43,465 bases of DNA from an uncultured Prevotellaceae bacterium (GCA_900314215.1 OMUK01000010.1:1-43465), one strand, 5' to 3'; counted from the stretch's first letter, positions 1 through 7,900 are shown. Numbers and translations: made by a program. Notes: a model not told the origin generated them from the letters alone.

Positions 1-70
1 CGCATTCACTACCCGAAATAGTTGTAATTTTAAAATTTTTAGCGTTTATAGCAAGAAAATGAAAGAAAAA

Positions 71-102
71 TTTGCATATCATAAAAGAAATTAATACCTT
101 AG
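71..102 (+). promoter_or_regulatory. Predicted promoter of the nrf operon
   Basis: A TTTG box at 71-74 is followed after exactly 20 bases by TACCTTAG at 95-102. This fits the Bacteroidota consensus TTTG-N19-21-TAnnTTTG with one mismatch. The nrfH start lies about 50 bases downstream in an AT-rich leader. I saw no clear FNR- or Crp-like palindrome beside it. Confidence 0.4.
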
Positions 103-152
103 CATTGATATATATTAACCCAATACTCACGACTCTTTAAACCATTAAAATT

Positions 153-779
153 ATGAAGCTGAAAGACAGGATAAAAGCTATACCAAGCTTCTTCAGCTAC
201 AAACAAAAAGTGGCACTGGTATCGATACTTGGAGTCATAGTGGGATTGTGCCTGCTTTTTGCCTACCTGCTGCGCATGCACACCTATGTGGTGGGCGACG
301 ACCCGGCAGCCTGCGTGAACTGCCACATCATGTCGCCCTACTACGCCACCTGGAGCCGCTCGTCGCATGGCCGCGACGTGACGTGCAACGACTGTCACGT
401 GCCCAACGGCAACGTGGTGTCGCACTACGCCTTCAAGGGGCTCGACGGCATGAAGCACGTGGCCTATTTTGTGACCCGCAGCGAGCGGCAGGCCATCATG
501 GCCGAGGACGGGAGCAAAGAGGTGATCATGGACAACTGCATACGCTGCCACACGCAGCTCAACCAGGAATTTGTGAAAACCGGGCGCATCGACTACATGA
601 TGGCCCAGCGCGGCGAGGGCAAGGCCTGCTGGGACTGCCACCGCAATGTGCCCCACGGCGGCATGAACTCGCTGAGCTCCACACCCATGGCCGAGAGCCA
701 AGTGCCGCTGCCGCCCGACCCCGTGCCCGCCTGGCTGCAACGCGCCCTGGGCCACGACCCGGGAGTGGCGACCAACTAA
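153..779 (+). CDS. nrfH: Cytochrome c nitrite reductase small subunit NrfH
   Basis: Membrane-anchored multihaem cytochrome of the NapC/NirT family. It takes electrons from menaquinol and passes them to the nitrite reductase NrfA on the outer face of the inner membrane. The 208-residue product has a short cytoplasmic N-terminus, one membrane helix at about residues 20-40, and four haem sites: CVNCH (54), CNDCH (78), CIRCH (129) and CWDCH (159). The first site continues as CVNCHIM, the CxxCHxM form known to give the unusual first haem of NrfH. The C-terminal tail is Pro-rich and probably disordered. The ATG at 153 is the only start that leaves a proper anchor helix. nrfA begins 80 bases downstream, so the two are almost certainly co-transcribed. 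Confidence 0.93.
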   Translation: MKLKDRIKAIPSFFSYKQKVALVSILGVIVGLCLLFAYLLRMHTYVVGDDPAACVNCHIMSPYYATWSRSSHGRDVTCNDCHVPNGNVVSHYAFKGLDGMKHVAYFVTRSERQAIMAEDGSKEVIMDNCIRCHTQLNQEFVKTGRIDYMMAQRGEGKACWDCHRNVPHGGMNSLSSTPMAESQVPLPPDPVPAWLQRALGHDPGVATN

Positions 780-859
780 TGCCCCCTCGAAGGCAAACAT
801 GCTGAACACAGCGACTCAACATACTTTAAAAATCGAAAAAAACAAAAACATCAAGATAT

Positions 860-2347
860 ATGGCAAAGCAACTAAAAAAATGGCAAGGTTGGCTCATCTT
901 TGGCGGATCGATGGTCATCGTCTTCGTCCTGGGCCTTCTGTGCTCCTCGCTGCTGCAGCGCAGAGCCGAGGTAGCAAGCGTGTTTAACAACCGCCGCACC
1001 CCCATGACCGATTCAATTGTGGCTCAAAACGAGAAGTTTGCCAAGGACTTCCCGCGCGAGTACGAGTCGTGGGCAATGACAGCCGACACCTCGTTTGAGA
1101 GCGAGTTCAACGGCTCGCAGCGCAAAGACGCCCTTGAGCAGCATCCCGAGATGGTGATCTTGTGGGACGGCTACGCCTTCAGCAAGGACTACAACACCCC
1201 GCGCGGCCATCACCATGCTATCGACGACATGCGCGAGATACTGCGCACCGGCAATCCCGGCATCGACGGCGACGGCGACATCCAGCCAGGCACCTGCTGG
1301 ACCTGCAAGGGTCCCGACGTGCCGCGCCTCATGCGCGAGAAAGGCATTGCCAACTTCTATGCCGCCAAGTGGAGCCAGTGGGGCTCGGAGGTGGTGAACA
1401 CCATAGGCTGCAGCGACTGCCACGACGCCCGCACCATGGACCTGAAGCCATCGCGCCCGGCCCTCTACGAGGCGTGGGCACGAGTGGGCAAGGATGTGAA
1501 GAAGGCCACCCACCAGCAGTTGCGCTCGCTCGTGTGCGCCCAGTGCCACACCGAGTACTACTTTGCCGGCGAGGGCAAGTACCTCACCTTCCCGCAGGAC
1601 AAGGGCCTCACCGTAGAGGACATGGAAGCCTACTACGACAGCATCCAGTTTAAGGACTATGTGAACCCGCTCTCCAAGACACCAATCCTGAAGGCACAGC
1701 ACCCAGGCTATGAGCTCTTCACGATGGGCATACACGGCCAGCGCGGCGTGAGCTGCGCCGACTGCCACATGCCCTACATCAGCGAGGGCGGCGTGAAATA
1801 CACCGACCACCACATCATGAGCCCGCTGGCCCACATCGACCGCACGTGCCAGACGTGTCACCGCCAGGATGCCGAGACGTTGCGCCAGAACGTGTATGAG
1901 CGCCAGCGCAAGTGCAACGAGATAAGGGTGCAGGTAGAAAAATCGCTTGCCGCCGCCCACATCGAGGCTAAGTTTGCCTTCGACCACGGCGCCACCGATG
2001 CCGAGATGAAGCCTGTGCAGGCCTTGATACGCAAGAGCCAGTGGCGTTGGGACTTTGCCGTAGCCAGCCATGGCGCCTCGTTCCACGCCCCGCAAGAGGT
2101 GATGCGCATCCTGGGCCACGCGCTCGACTTTGCCCAGCAGGCCCGCCTGGCCAACGCCAAGGTGCTCGCCAAGCACGGCTACACAGGCGACGTGCCGCTG
2201 CCCGACATCTCGACCAAGGCTAAGGCCGAGGCCTACATAGGCGTGAACTTGGCCCAACTCAAGCAGAAGAAGCAGAAATTCCTCGACACGATTGTGCCCA
2301 AGTGGGTTCAGTCTGCCAAAAAGAACAAGAAACTAATCGAAATCTAA
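860..2347 (+). CDS. nrfA: Ammonia-forming cytochrome c nitrite reductase NrfA
   Basis: Catalytic subunit that reduces nitrite to ammonium with six electrons, the key step of dissimilatory nitrite reduction to ammonium. The 495-residue protein has an uncleaved-looking N-terminal hydrophobic segment (about 11-33) and five haem sites. CWTCK at 146 is the active-site haem with its diagnostic Lys ligand. Ordinary CxxCH sites are CSDCH (184), CAQCH (226), CADCH (299) and CQTCH (330). The family's substrate-site motifs are present: the Tyr in CHTEYYF after the third haem and the Gln-His pair in KAQHPGYE. Length is normal for the family. The gene ends 7 bases before ccsB, so all four cytochrome genes look like one transcript. 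A respiratory or detoxifying role in anaerobic gut life is inferred. Confidence 0.95.
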   Translation: MAKQLKKWQGWLIFGGSMVIVFVLGLLCSSLLQRRAEVASVFNNRRTPMTDSIVAQNEKFAKDFPREYESWAMTADTSFESEFNGSQRKDALEQHPEMVILWDGYAFSKDYNTPRGHHHAIDDMREILRTGNPGIDGDGDIQPGTCWTCKGPDVPRLMREKGIANFYAAKWSQWGSEVVNTIGCSDCHDARTMDLKPSRPALYEAWARVGKDVKKATHQQLRSLVCAQCHTEYYFAGEGKYLTFPQDKGLTVEDMEAYYDSIQFKDYVNPLSKTPILKAQHPGYELFTMGIHGQRGVSCADCHMPYISEGGVKYTDHHIMSPLAHIDRTCQTCHRQDAETLRQNVYERQRKCNEIRVQVEKSLAAAHIEAKFAFDHGATDAEMKPVQALIRKSQWRWDFAVASHGASFHAPQEVMRILGHALDFAQQARLANAKVLAKHGYTGDVPLPDISTKAKAEAYIGVNLAQLKQKKQKFLDTIVPKWVQSAKKNKKLIEI

Positions 2348-2354
2348 GTGACTG

Positions 2355-3263
2355 ATGTGGAAGAAACCATGGTCAATTAAAGAAGGTATCACAATTGGAG
2401 GAGGACTTGTTCTCGTTGGAGTCCTCCTCCAATTTTCGGTGGGTGCGATCAACTGGAATGTCTTTGCCTGGCCCGCCAATGTATTTGTGCTCATCATCTA
2501 TGTGCTGCTGCTCGGCCTGTGCTACGCATTGAGCGACCGCGTGTATGCCATCAGGTTTTTAACGACGTGGCAGGCGGCAGTGCCAGCGCTGGCCATTGCC
2601 GTGGTGCTCACCGTGGTCATGGGATGCACACAGCAGGTTGCGGCCGAGTCGGCGCCAGCCGATCCACTGGGGCTGAGCAAGATGCTGTCGTTCTGGCCCT
2701 TTGTGCTCATCTATCTCCTGCTCACGGCCATTGTGGGCCTTGTGGCCATCAAGCAAGTGGCACACTTCAAGTGGCGCCGGCTGCCGTCGCTGGCCAGCCA
2801 CGTGGGCATCTTCATGGTGCTCGTGTGCGGCACGCTGGGCTCGGCCGACATGCAGCGGCTCAAGATGTTTTGCGAGTATGGCCGGCCCGAGTGGCGCGGC
2901 CTCGACAGCTACGACCAGGTGCACAACCTCGACGTGGCCATCCAGCTCGACAAGTTCATCATGGAGCAATACAAAGAAGACAAGATGCCCAAGCGCTTTG
3001 CCAGCGAGGTCGAAATCATGACCCAAGACGGCAAGCACATCGAGACCACCATCGAGGTGAACAAGCCCTACACGGTGAACGGCTGGAAAATCTACCAATA
3101 CGGCTACGACCAGGCCATGGGGCCCATGAGCCAGTACAGCGTGTTTGAGCTCGTCAGCGATCCCTGGTTGCCAGCGGTGTATGTGGGCATCGGGTTTTTG
3201 TTTATTGGTGCAGTGGGCATGTTTGTGGCCCCTGGTTCAAGAAGGAAGGAGGACGCAGCATGA
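2355..3263 (+). CDS. ccsB: Cytochrome c biogenesis protein, ResB/CcsB-like
   Basis: Membrane component of the system II haem-attachment machinery, which with CcsA exports haem and joins it to CxxCH motifs outside the inner membrane. The 302-residue protein has four hydrophobic helices in its first half (about 10-30, 35-55, 66-90 and 110-135) and another near 150-170. A periplasmic domain (about 180-270) and a last helix at about 272-295 follow. It is shorter than stand-alone ResB proteins, as is usual for the Bacteroidota version next to nrfHA. It overlaps the start of ccsA by 4 bases (ATGA), so translation is probably coupled. Its position right after nrfA suggests it serves the NrfH/NrfA haems, including the CxxCK site. 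Confidence 0.85.
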   Translation: MWKKPWSIKEGITIGGGLVLVGVLLQFSVGAINWNVFAWPANVFVLIIYVLLLGLCYALSDRVYAIRFLTTWQAAVPALAIAVVLTVVMGCTQQVAAESAPADPLGLSKMLSFWPFVLIYLLLTAIVGLVAIKQVAHFKWRRLPSLASHVGIFMVLVCGTLGSADMQRLKMFCEYGRPEWRGLDSYDQVHNLDVAIQLDKFIMEQYKEDKMPKRFASEVEIMTQDGKHIETTIEVNKPYTVNGWKIYQYGYDQAMGPMSQYSVFELVSDPWLPAVYVGIGFLFIGAVGMFVAPGSRRKEDAA

Positions 3264-4057
3264 TTTGGGATTATTTCCTCTTTATCGCCATCATAGCCAT
3301 CGTGCTATGGATTGCCGGCGCAGTAGCCGCGTGGAAGGACAAAGCCCTGGTGGCCTATACCACCACCATCGCGGGAATCGCGATATTTCTCGCCTACATC
3401 ATCGTGATGTGGGCCTCGCTGCAACGGCCGCCATTGCGCACCATGGGCGAGACACGCCTGTGGTACTCGCTGTTTCTTGCCGTGGCAGGCATCATCGTCT
3501 ACGGCCGCTGGCACTACCGGTGGATACTCTCGCTGAGCACCATCATGGCCGTCGTGTTTATTACCATCAACCTGCTCAAGCCCGAGATACACAGCACCAC
3601 GCTCATGCCGGCCTTGCAGAGCCCGTGGTTTGCACCCCACGTGATATCCTACATGATTGCCTATGCGCTCATGGGCGCTGCCACGCTCATTGCCATCTAC
3701 CAGCTTTTCTTTGCCAAGAAGGCTACTGCGGCATCGATTGCCACTGCCGAGCAATCGCAAGTCAACCTTGTGTGCGCCGGCTACACCTTCCTCACCCTGG
3801 GCATACTCATGGGCGCGCTCTGGGCCAAAGAGGCTTGGGGGCACTACTGGTCGTGGGACCCCAAGGAGACCTGGGCTGCCGTGACCTGGCTGGCCTATCT
3901 GGTCTACATCCATCTTGCACGCTACGACACACGCCACCCCAAGCTTGCCTGCTGGCTGCTCATCGTGTGCTTTGTGCTGTTGCAAATGTGCTGGTGGGGC
4001 ATCAACTATCTGCCCTCGGCACAAGCCACAAGTGTGCACACCTACTCGATGCAATAA
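3260..4057 (+). CDS. ccsA: Cytochrome c biogenesis protein CcsA
   Basis: Haem-handling membrane protein of the CcsA/CcmC/CcmF superfamily, partner of the upstream CcsB. The 265-residue product is almost entirely transmembrane. It carries the family's tryptophan-rich haem-binding motif as WGHYWSWDPKETW in the second half, with flanking histidines that could serve as axial ligands (HVISYM upstream of it, and HTYS at the C-terminus). The start overlaps the ccsB stop by 4 bases. One CcsA/CcsB pair within the nrf operon may be specialised for NrfA, whose Lys-ligated haem site needs dedicated handling in some bacteria; that specialisation is inference. Confidence 0.9.
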   Translation: MIWDYFLFIAIIAIVLWIAGAVAAWKDKALVAYTTTIAGIAIFLAYIIVMWASLQRPPLRTMGETRLWYSLFLAVAGIIVYGRWHYRWILSLSTIMAVVFITINLLKPEIHSTTLMPALQSPWFAPHVISYMIAYALMGAATLIAIYQLFFAKKATAASIATAEQSQVNLVCAGYTFLTLGILMGALWAKEAWGHYWSWDPKETWAAVTWLAYLVYIHLARYDTRHPKLACWLLIVCFVLLQMCWWGINYLPSAQATSVHTYSMQ

Positions 4058-4070
4058 TACAGAAAAAACT

Positions 4071-4841
4071 ATGAAGAAAATATCGCGACGCGAAATGATA
4101 AAGATGACCGCAACCACGCTGGCAGGAGCCACAGTGCTGGGCTTGCCGCTCGATGCGCAAGCCAGCGACAGCCGGCCTGCCGAAGGACAAAACACGGGCA
4201 AGAAAGTGATGGTGATAGGCGCCCACCCCGACGATCCCGAGACGGGCTGTGGCGGCTTGATGCTGCTGCTCGGGCAAGCCGGCTATGAGGTGGTGAGCGT
4301 GTATCTCACCCACGGCGAGGCCGGCATCGAGGGCAAGAGCCACGACGAGGCCGCCTCGATACGCACCCGCGAGGCCCAGAATGCCTGCGCCGTGACAGGA
4401 GCCCGCCCCATCTTTCTCACGCAAATCGACGGCGACACCCGCATCGACGCCCAGCGCTATGCCCAGGTGCGCCAGGTCATAGCCCAAGAAAAGCCCTCGC
4501 TGGTGCTCACCCACTGGCCCGTCGACAGCCACCGCGACCACTGCGTGTGCAGCGTGCTCGTGCGCGATGCCTGGCGCCGGCTGGGCTACAGCTTTGCCCT
4601 CTACTACTTTGAGGTGATGACCGGCATGCAGACCCAGAACTTCACGCCTACCGATTTTGTCGACATCACCGCCGTGGCAGCCACCAAGCGGCAGGCATGC
4701 AACTGCCACGTGAGCCAGAACATGGACGACCTCTACACCTGGCACGACAAGATGGAGCTCTTTCGCGGCATGCAAGCAGGCGTGACCCGCGCCGAGGCCT
4801 ACGTGCGCCAGTGGACACCCCGCCCAGCCACGCAATTGTAG
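4071..4841 (+). CDS. Tat-exported PIG-L (LmbE-type) deacetylase
   Basis: Zinc-dependent N-acetyl-sugar deacetylase family (PIG-L/LmbE/MshB). The 256-residue protein starts with SRREMIK (residues 5-11), a good twin-arginine motif. A short hydrophobic stretch (about 13-25) and an Ala-x-Ala-like cleavage region near residue 31 follow, so export in folded form is likely. The catalytic site is visible as AHPDD (51-55, metal and base residues) and HWPVDSHRDH (148-157, metal His). I chose the ATG at 4071, 13 bases after the ccsA stop, because it gives the signal peptide; upstream in-frame codons lie within ccsA. The natural substrate is unknown. Cell-surface or envelope GlcNAc-type glycans are possible. 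Its place behind nrf/ccs genes is odd and may be simple read-through. Confidence 0.85.
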   Translation: MKKISRREMIKMTATTLAGATVLGLPLDAQASDSRPAEGQNTGKKVMVIGAHPDDPETGCGGLMLLLGQAGYEVVSVYLTHGEAGIEGKSHDEAASIRTREAQNACAVTGARPIFLTQIDGDTRIDAQRYAQVRQVIAQEKPSLVLTHWPVDSHRDHCVCSVLVRDAWRRLGYSFALYYFEVMTGMQTQNFTPTDFVDITAVAATKRQACNCHVSQNMDDLYTWHDKMELFRGMQAGVTRAEAYVRQWTPRPATQL

Positions 4842-4867
4842 CCAAGCAAAGGCTGCGATGCTGCACT

Positions 4868-5090
4868 GGCAGGATGCAGCCCTTGTGGCCGCCCTGAAAC
4901 ATCGCAAATGATTATATTGCAATGTATTACAAATACATTTATTTCCCGACTTCGCCGCTTTGTAGCAGTTTGCAAAAGCATGATTTAAGGTGGCGCTGGC
5001 TAAATCGCCGCCATGGTTAAACCCACTTGTCGTGGGCCGGCACAAGATAGGCCCCTACTGGTCGGTATTGTGCTTTGTTGCAATGAATTG
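4868..5090. repeat. Dispersed palindromic repeat, copy A
   Basis: The 372-base gap between the deacetylase and the next gene holds no ORF but has a repeat found twice more in the window (7624-7890 and 21336-21540). It has a left module rich in GCCCTTGTGGC (4868-4894). The core begins with CTTTGTAGCAGTTTGCAAAAG-like sequence (about 4957). It then has GGTTAAACC and a hairpin of the type CTTGTCGTGGGCCGGC...GGCCCCTAC (5018-5058). This copy is shortened in the middle relative to the other two. No coding potential or terminal transposase is visible. A REP- or MITE-like element is the likeliest reading. Confidence 0.65.
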
Positions 5091-5158
5091 CAAAAGGCCA
5101 ATTTCGTGAGCGACAACGCCAGGAAATGGGCTTTTAAGCTTTTTTATCCATCAACTCA

Positions 5159-5188
5159 TTGATATTTCTCGCAAAAGCAGTATTTTTG
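5159..5188 (+). promoter_or_regulatory. Predicted promoter of the 5214 gene
   Basis: TATTTTTG at 5181-5188 matches TAnnTTTG exactly. A TTG(A) sits at 5159-5162, 18 bases upstream, slightly shorter than ideal. AGAGGAA at 5201-5207, six bases before the ATG at 5214, is an unusually clear Shine-Dalgarno sequence for this group and decides the start. Confidence 0.45.
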
Positions 5189-5213
5189 AACTTTAATTCA
5201 AGAGGAATTGACA

Positions 5214-5861
5214 ATGAAAAAGAGTTTGCTCATAGCCGTGCTTGCCATTTTGGCACTTGCCGCCCAAGCTGGCGACAAAAACAGCGTGCTGGTGCCCATG
5301 CAGTTCACCCAGGCGCAGCGCGGCATCATTCCTGAGAAGACCGACTACCTGAAATTGCAAAACCTGGCATTCAACACCCGCGGCGAGCAGAAGCAGCTCA
5401 TCGCGGCGCTGAAACCCGTGCTCGACAGCATCGTGACCACCAACTACGAGTCGCCGTTTTTCTCGCTCAGTATCAACCCCATGGTAGATGGCGGCACCCG
5501 CATCGCGATAGCGAGCTACGACGTGATGAGCGAGAGCCAGGCTGCACGCAAGCTGCTATATGGCGTGATCAAGGTGAAATACTGCTACTTCATCGTGAAG
5601 CACGAGGTGGCCACTGCCGACAACATCCTGGTGCTGCAGCAAGCCCTGAACAACGCAGGCGGCAAAATCAAGTTTGAGCGCGTGTATGAGCTGGTGACCG
5701 AGCCCGTGCACTACCGGGGCACGAAATTTGTAGGTCTCTACAAGAGCGGCAAGCTCACCCCATCCACCTTTGTGGTGAATGGCGACGACTTGCTCCACCC
5801 TGCCCCGGCCGAGCCCCTCGAGGAGCCAGCTGCGGCAGCCGACACGACAAGCAACAATTAA
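5214..5861 (+). CDS. Secreted protein of unknown function
   Basis: I do not recognise this family. The 215-residue product begins with a standard Sec signal peptide (Lys-Lys then a hydrophobic run, AQA cleavage near residue 19). The mature part is mixed alpha/beta with two repeated-looking halves: each has a predicted helix followed by a beta hairpin. The last 25 residues are Pro/Ala/Glu-rich and end in Ser-Asn-Asn, probably disordered. No catalytic motif, lipobox or repeated Cys is visible; a single Cys lies in VKYCYF. The ATG at 5214 is preferred to a TTG at 5208 because of the Shine-Dalgarno AGAGGAA. A kinase-like gene follows after 37 bases, so the two may share a transcript. Function cannot be inferred from context. 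Confidence 0.75.
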   Translation: MKKSLLIAVLAILALAAQAGDKNSVLVPMQFTQAQRGIIPEKTDYLKLQNLAFNTRGEQKQLIAALKPVLDSIVTTNYESPFFSLSINPMVDGGTRIAIASYDVMSESQAARKLLYGVIKVKYCYFIVKHEVATADNILVLQQALNNAGGKIKFERVYELVTEPVHYRGTKFVGLYKSGKLTPSTFVVNGDDLLHPAPAEPLEEPAAAADTTSNN

Positions 5862-5898
5862 TCAAACGAAAAAAAAGAACACGTAACGAGACAATAAG

Positions 5899-6537
5899 AT
5901 GGAAAATGACAAAACTTATGTGGTGGCGCTGGGCCGCCAGTTTGGCTGCGGAGGCCGCGAGATAGGTCAGCTCATTGCCAAAGGGCTGGACATCGACTAC
6001 TACGACAAGGAATTGTTGCGCGAGGCAGCCAAGTCGAGCGGCGTGAACCAGGACTTCTTTGAGGCAGCCGACGAGCGCTCGCCACACTTCTTCTCGAGCC
6101 TGTGGTCGTTTAACCTGGGCTACAACACAGGCGCCTATTTCATAGGCAACACGCCCCTGAGCGACGACAGCATATACCGCGCCCAGAGCGAGGTGATGAC
6201 CAGCCTGGCCGACCGCGGCCCCTGCGTGATTGTGGGCCGCACTGCCGACTACCTGCTGCGCAACCACTGCAAGGTGGTGAGCGTCTTTGTGCACTCATCG
6301 CTCGACGACCGCGTGAAGCGCATCATCGCCCGCGGCGACGCCAAGACCGAGAAAGAGGCCCGCGAGATGGCCGAGAAGCAGAACAAGCTGCGTGCCGAGT
6401 ACTACAACTTCTACACCGACAAGCGCTGGGGCGACGCCGCAAGCTACGACCTGTGCATCGACGCCTCGCTGCTGGGCACCCAAGTCACGGCCGACATCAT
6501 CATTGATTTCGTTAAAAAAATCGTAAACAAGAAATGA
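5899..6537 (+). CDS. Cytidylate kinase-like family protein
   Basis: Member of the cytidylate kinase-like (Cytidylate_kin2, AAA_26) P-loop family. It resembles CMP kinase, but its substrate is not established. The 212-residue protein opens with the family's nucleotide-binding segment in the form GRQFGCGGREIG (residues 14-25), an FGxGGREIG-type loop rather than a classic GxxGxGK(S/T). A helix with DYYDKELLREAA follows, then a Walker-B-like strand with VIVGRTADYLL. The Arg-rich lid KRIIARGD...KTEKEAREM and a C-terminal helix follow. Length is normal. Its stop overlaps the start of the zinc-ribbon gene by 4 bases (ATGA), implying coupled translation. Confidence 0.85.
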   Translation: MENDKTYVVALGRQFGCGGREIGQLIAKGLDIDYYDKELLREAAKSSGVNQDFFEAADERSPHFFSSLWSFNLGYNTGAYFIGNTPLSDDSIYRAQSEVMTSLADRGPCVIVGRTADYLLRNHCKVVSVFVHSSLDDRVKRIIARGDAKTEKEAREMAEKQNKLRAEYYNFYTDKRWGDAASYDLCIDASLLGTQVTADIIIDFVKKIVNKK

Positions 6538-7469
6538 AAAACATTTGCAACAATTGCGGGCAAGTGATACCCGACGGCGCCAAGGTGTGCCCCAATTGCG
6601 GCACCCCGGCGCCCAACGCCTCGCCCGACGAGAAGAAATTCTGGGACCGCGACGACTTGAAGCCCGTCGACAACGACGATGCCCAGGTTCCGCCCATTCC
6701 CGGGCAAGCACAATCACCGGCAACCGGCGGGTCTACCCCACCGCCGCCGCCCGACACTGCCGCCGCAAGTGGCGCGCAACCCACCCCGCCGCCATTCTAC
6801 ACTGCCCCCAAGAAGAGCAGGCACAAATACTTCTGGGTATCAATCATTCTCGCCGCCATCGCCGTGGCCCTCATCATCATCATGATGATATGGTGGATTG
6901 CCGGCCACACCACCGTGCACTATGAGCACCACTCCACCCAGGAGCACACCACCGTGCAAAAGACGCCCAACGGCTCGATCACGATAACCACAAGCGGCAA
7001 CATGACCGACGCCCAGGCCGACTCGATGATGCAGGCCGCCATGGCCGAGATGCAGCAGACCGACAGCGCCATGCAGGCCATGATGAATGCCATGATGGGC
7101 AGCGCCGACCCCTTTGCCGGCGAGCCGATGGGCAGCATGGGGCCCGCGCGAGTGGAACGCAGGGCTCCCGTCAAGGCCTCAACCATGCCCAAGATGGCAG
7201 GTCACATAGGCCAACGCGAGTTTATGATGGTGCTCAACGTCAAAGACCCGCAGAATGTGAAGGGCTCGGGCAGTTTCATCAAGAATGGTAAGGAACAAGC
7301 CAAGTTGCACATGCTGGGCATAGGCGACGGCCATGACCTCACCGTGTCGATCTACGGCCCTGGCAACAAGCTCATGGGCACTCTGGCCGGCACCTACGAC
7401 GGCATGCAGTACCAAGGCACCTACCAGGTCGACGGCAAGGAGACCCCCTTCCAGCTCTATGTGCAGTAG
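6534..7469 (+). CDS. Zinc-ribbon membrane protein with Met-rich segment
   Basis: A 311-residue protein with a clear four-part layout. Residues 5-22 form a zinc ribbon (C5, C8, C19, C22). Residues 30-95 are a Pro-rich, acidic, disordered linker with a PPPPP run. Residues 100-123 are a single membrane helix preceded by KKSRHK, so the ribbon should face the cytoplasm. The outer part has a His/Thr-rich stretch, then a Met-rich segment (157-221, 14 Met in 65 residues). A C-terminal beta-rich domain of about 90 residues follows, containing GTLAGTYDG and YQGTYQVDG repeats. I know no function for this arrangement. The Met-rich part could bind Cu(I) or simply be helical and sticky. It is coupled to the upstream kinase-like gene by a 4-base overlap. 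Confidence 0.8.
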   Translation: MKNICNNCGQVIPDGAKVCPNCGTPAPNASPDEKKFWDRDDLKPVDNDDAQVPPIPGQAQSPATGGSTPPPPPDTAAASGAQPTPPPFYTAPKKSRHKYFWVSIILAAIAVALIIIMMIWWIAGHTTVHYEHHSTQEHTTVQKTPNGSITITTSGNMTDAQADSMMQAAMAEMQQTDSAMQAMMNAMMGSADPFAGEPMGSMGPARVERRAPVKASTMPKMAGHIGQREFMMVLNVKDPQNVKGSGSFIKNGKEQAKLHMLGIGDGHDLTVSIYGPGNKLMGTLAGTYDGMQYQGTYQVDGKETPFQLYVQ

Positions 7470-7519
7470 GAGCAACACCGCGCGTTAGCCCCCAGGGGGG
7501 GGACATAGCACAACAGCAT

Positions 7520-7570
7520 AGTGCCCCGCAGCAATGGTGGTTGAGAGCCACAGCTGCGGGGCACTTTTTC
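7520..7570 (+). terminator. Rho-independent terminator, duplicated copy 1
   Basis: A 13-base stem AGTGCCCCGCAGC pairs with GCTGCGGGGCACT, with a second small stem (GTGG/CCAC) inside the loop, and is followed by TTTTTC. It ends the transcript of the zinc-ribbon gene. Bases 7520-7567 recur identically at 7903-7950, loop included. Upstream, 7488-7502 contains a C5-A-G8 run. Confidence 0.8.
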
Positions 7571-7623
7571 TTGACTTTGGCGTTACATCACCCCAAAATA
7601 TTCACTGGTGTGTGAGTGCAAGT

Positions 7624-7890
7624 GGCAGGGTGCGGCCCTTGTGGCTGCCCGGCTACAGAGCATAATATCGATTGGACTTCAACATTGACTCCCACAACGC
7701 AACAAAGCACAATCATGGTTCCATTCTCTTAATATTCAATGGAATAGGATGTAACATTGTCGTGGGCCGGCACAAGACCGGCCCCTACAAGTCGGTTTAA
7801 CCATAGTCGCGATTTCTCCAGTCATTTCAAATCATCAAACTTATAGAATGACAATTGACATCTTTTGTACACCGCTACAAAGCGCGACTA
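7624..7890. repeat. Dispersed palindromic repeat, copy B (core inverted)
   Basis: This repeat fills most of the 505-base gap between the genes ending at 7469 and 7975. The left module (7624-7650, with GCGGCCCTTGTGGC) is in the same orientation as in copies A and C. The core is reversed: the hairpin TTGTCGTGGGCCGG...CCGGCCCCTACAA at 7758-7790 comes first, and the CTTTTGTAC...GCTACAAAG end (complement of the other copies' start) lies at 7862-7883. Read on the minus strand, about 150-200 bases align with copy C by eye. No ORF is credible here. The whole unit sits between two identical terminator hairpins. Confidence 0.65.
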
Positions 7891-7900
7891 AGGCAGAATT

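Noticed and set aside
1013..2257. 414-residue open frame antisense to nrfA
   Set aside because: Same composition effect; the sense strand has all five haem motifs.
4002..5045. 347-residue antisense frame over the PIG-L gene and repeat copy A
   Set aside because: Runs through a repeat and an intact deacetylase gene; no start context or recognisable domain.
7488..7502. C5-A-G8 run as a phase-variable tract
   Set aside because: It lies after a stop codon and before a terminator, so slippage would have no obvious effect.
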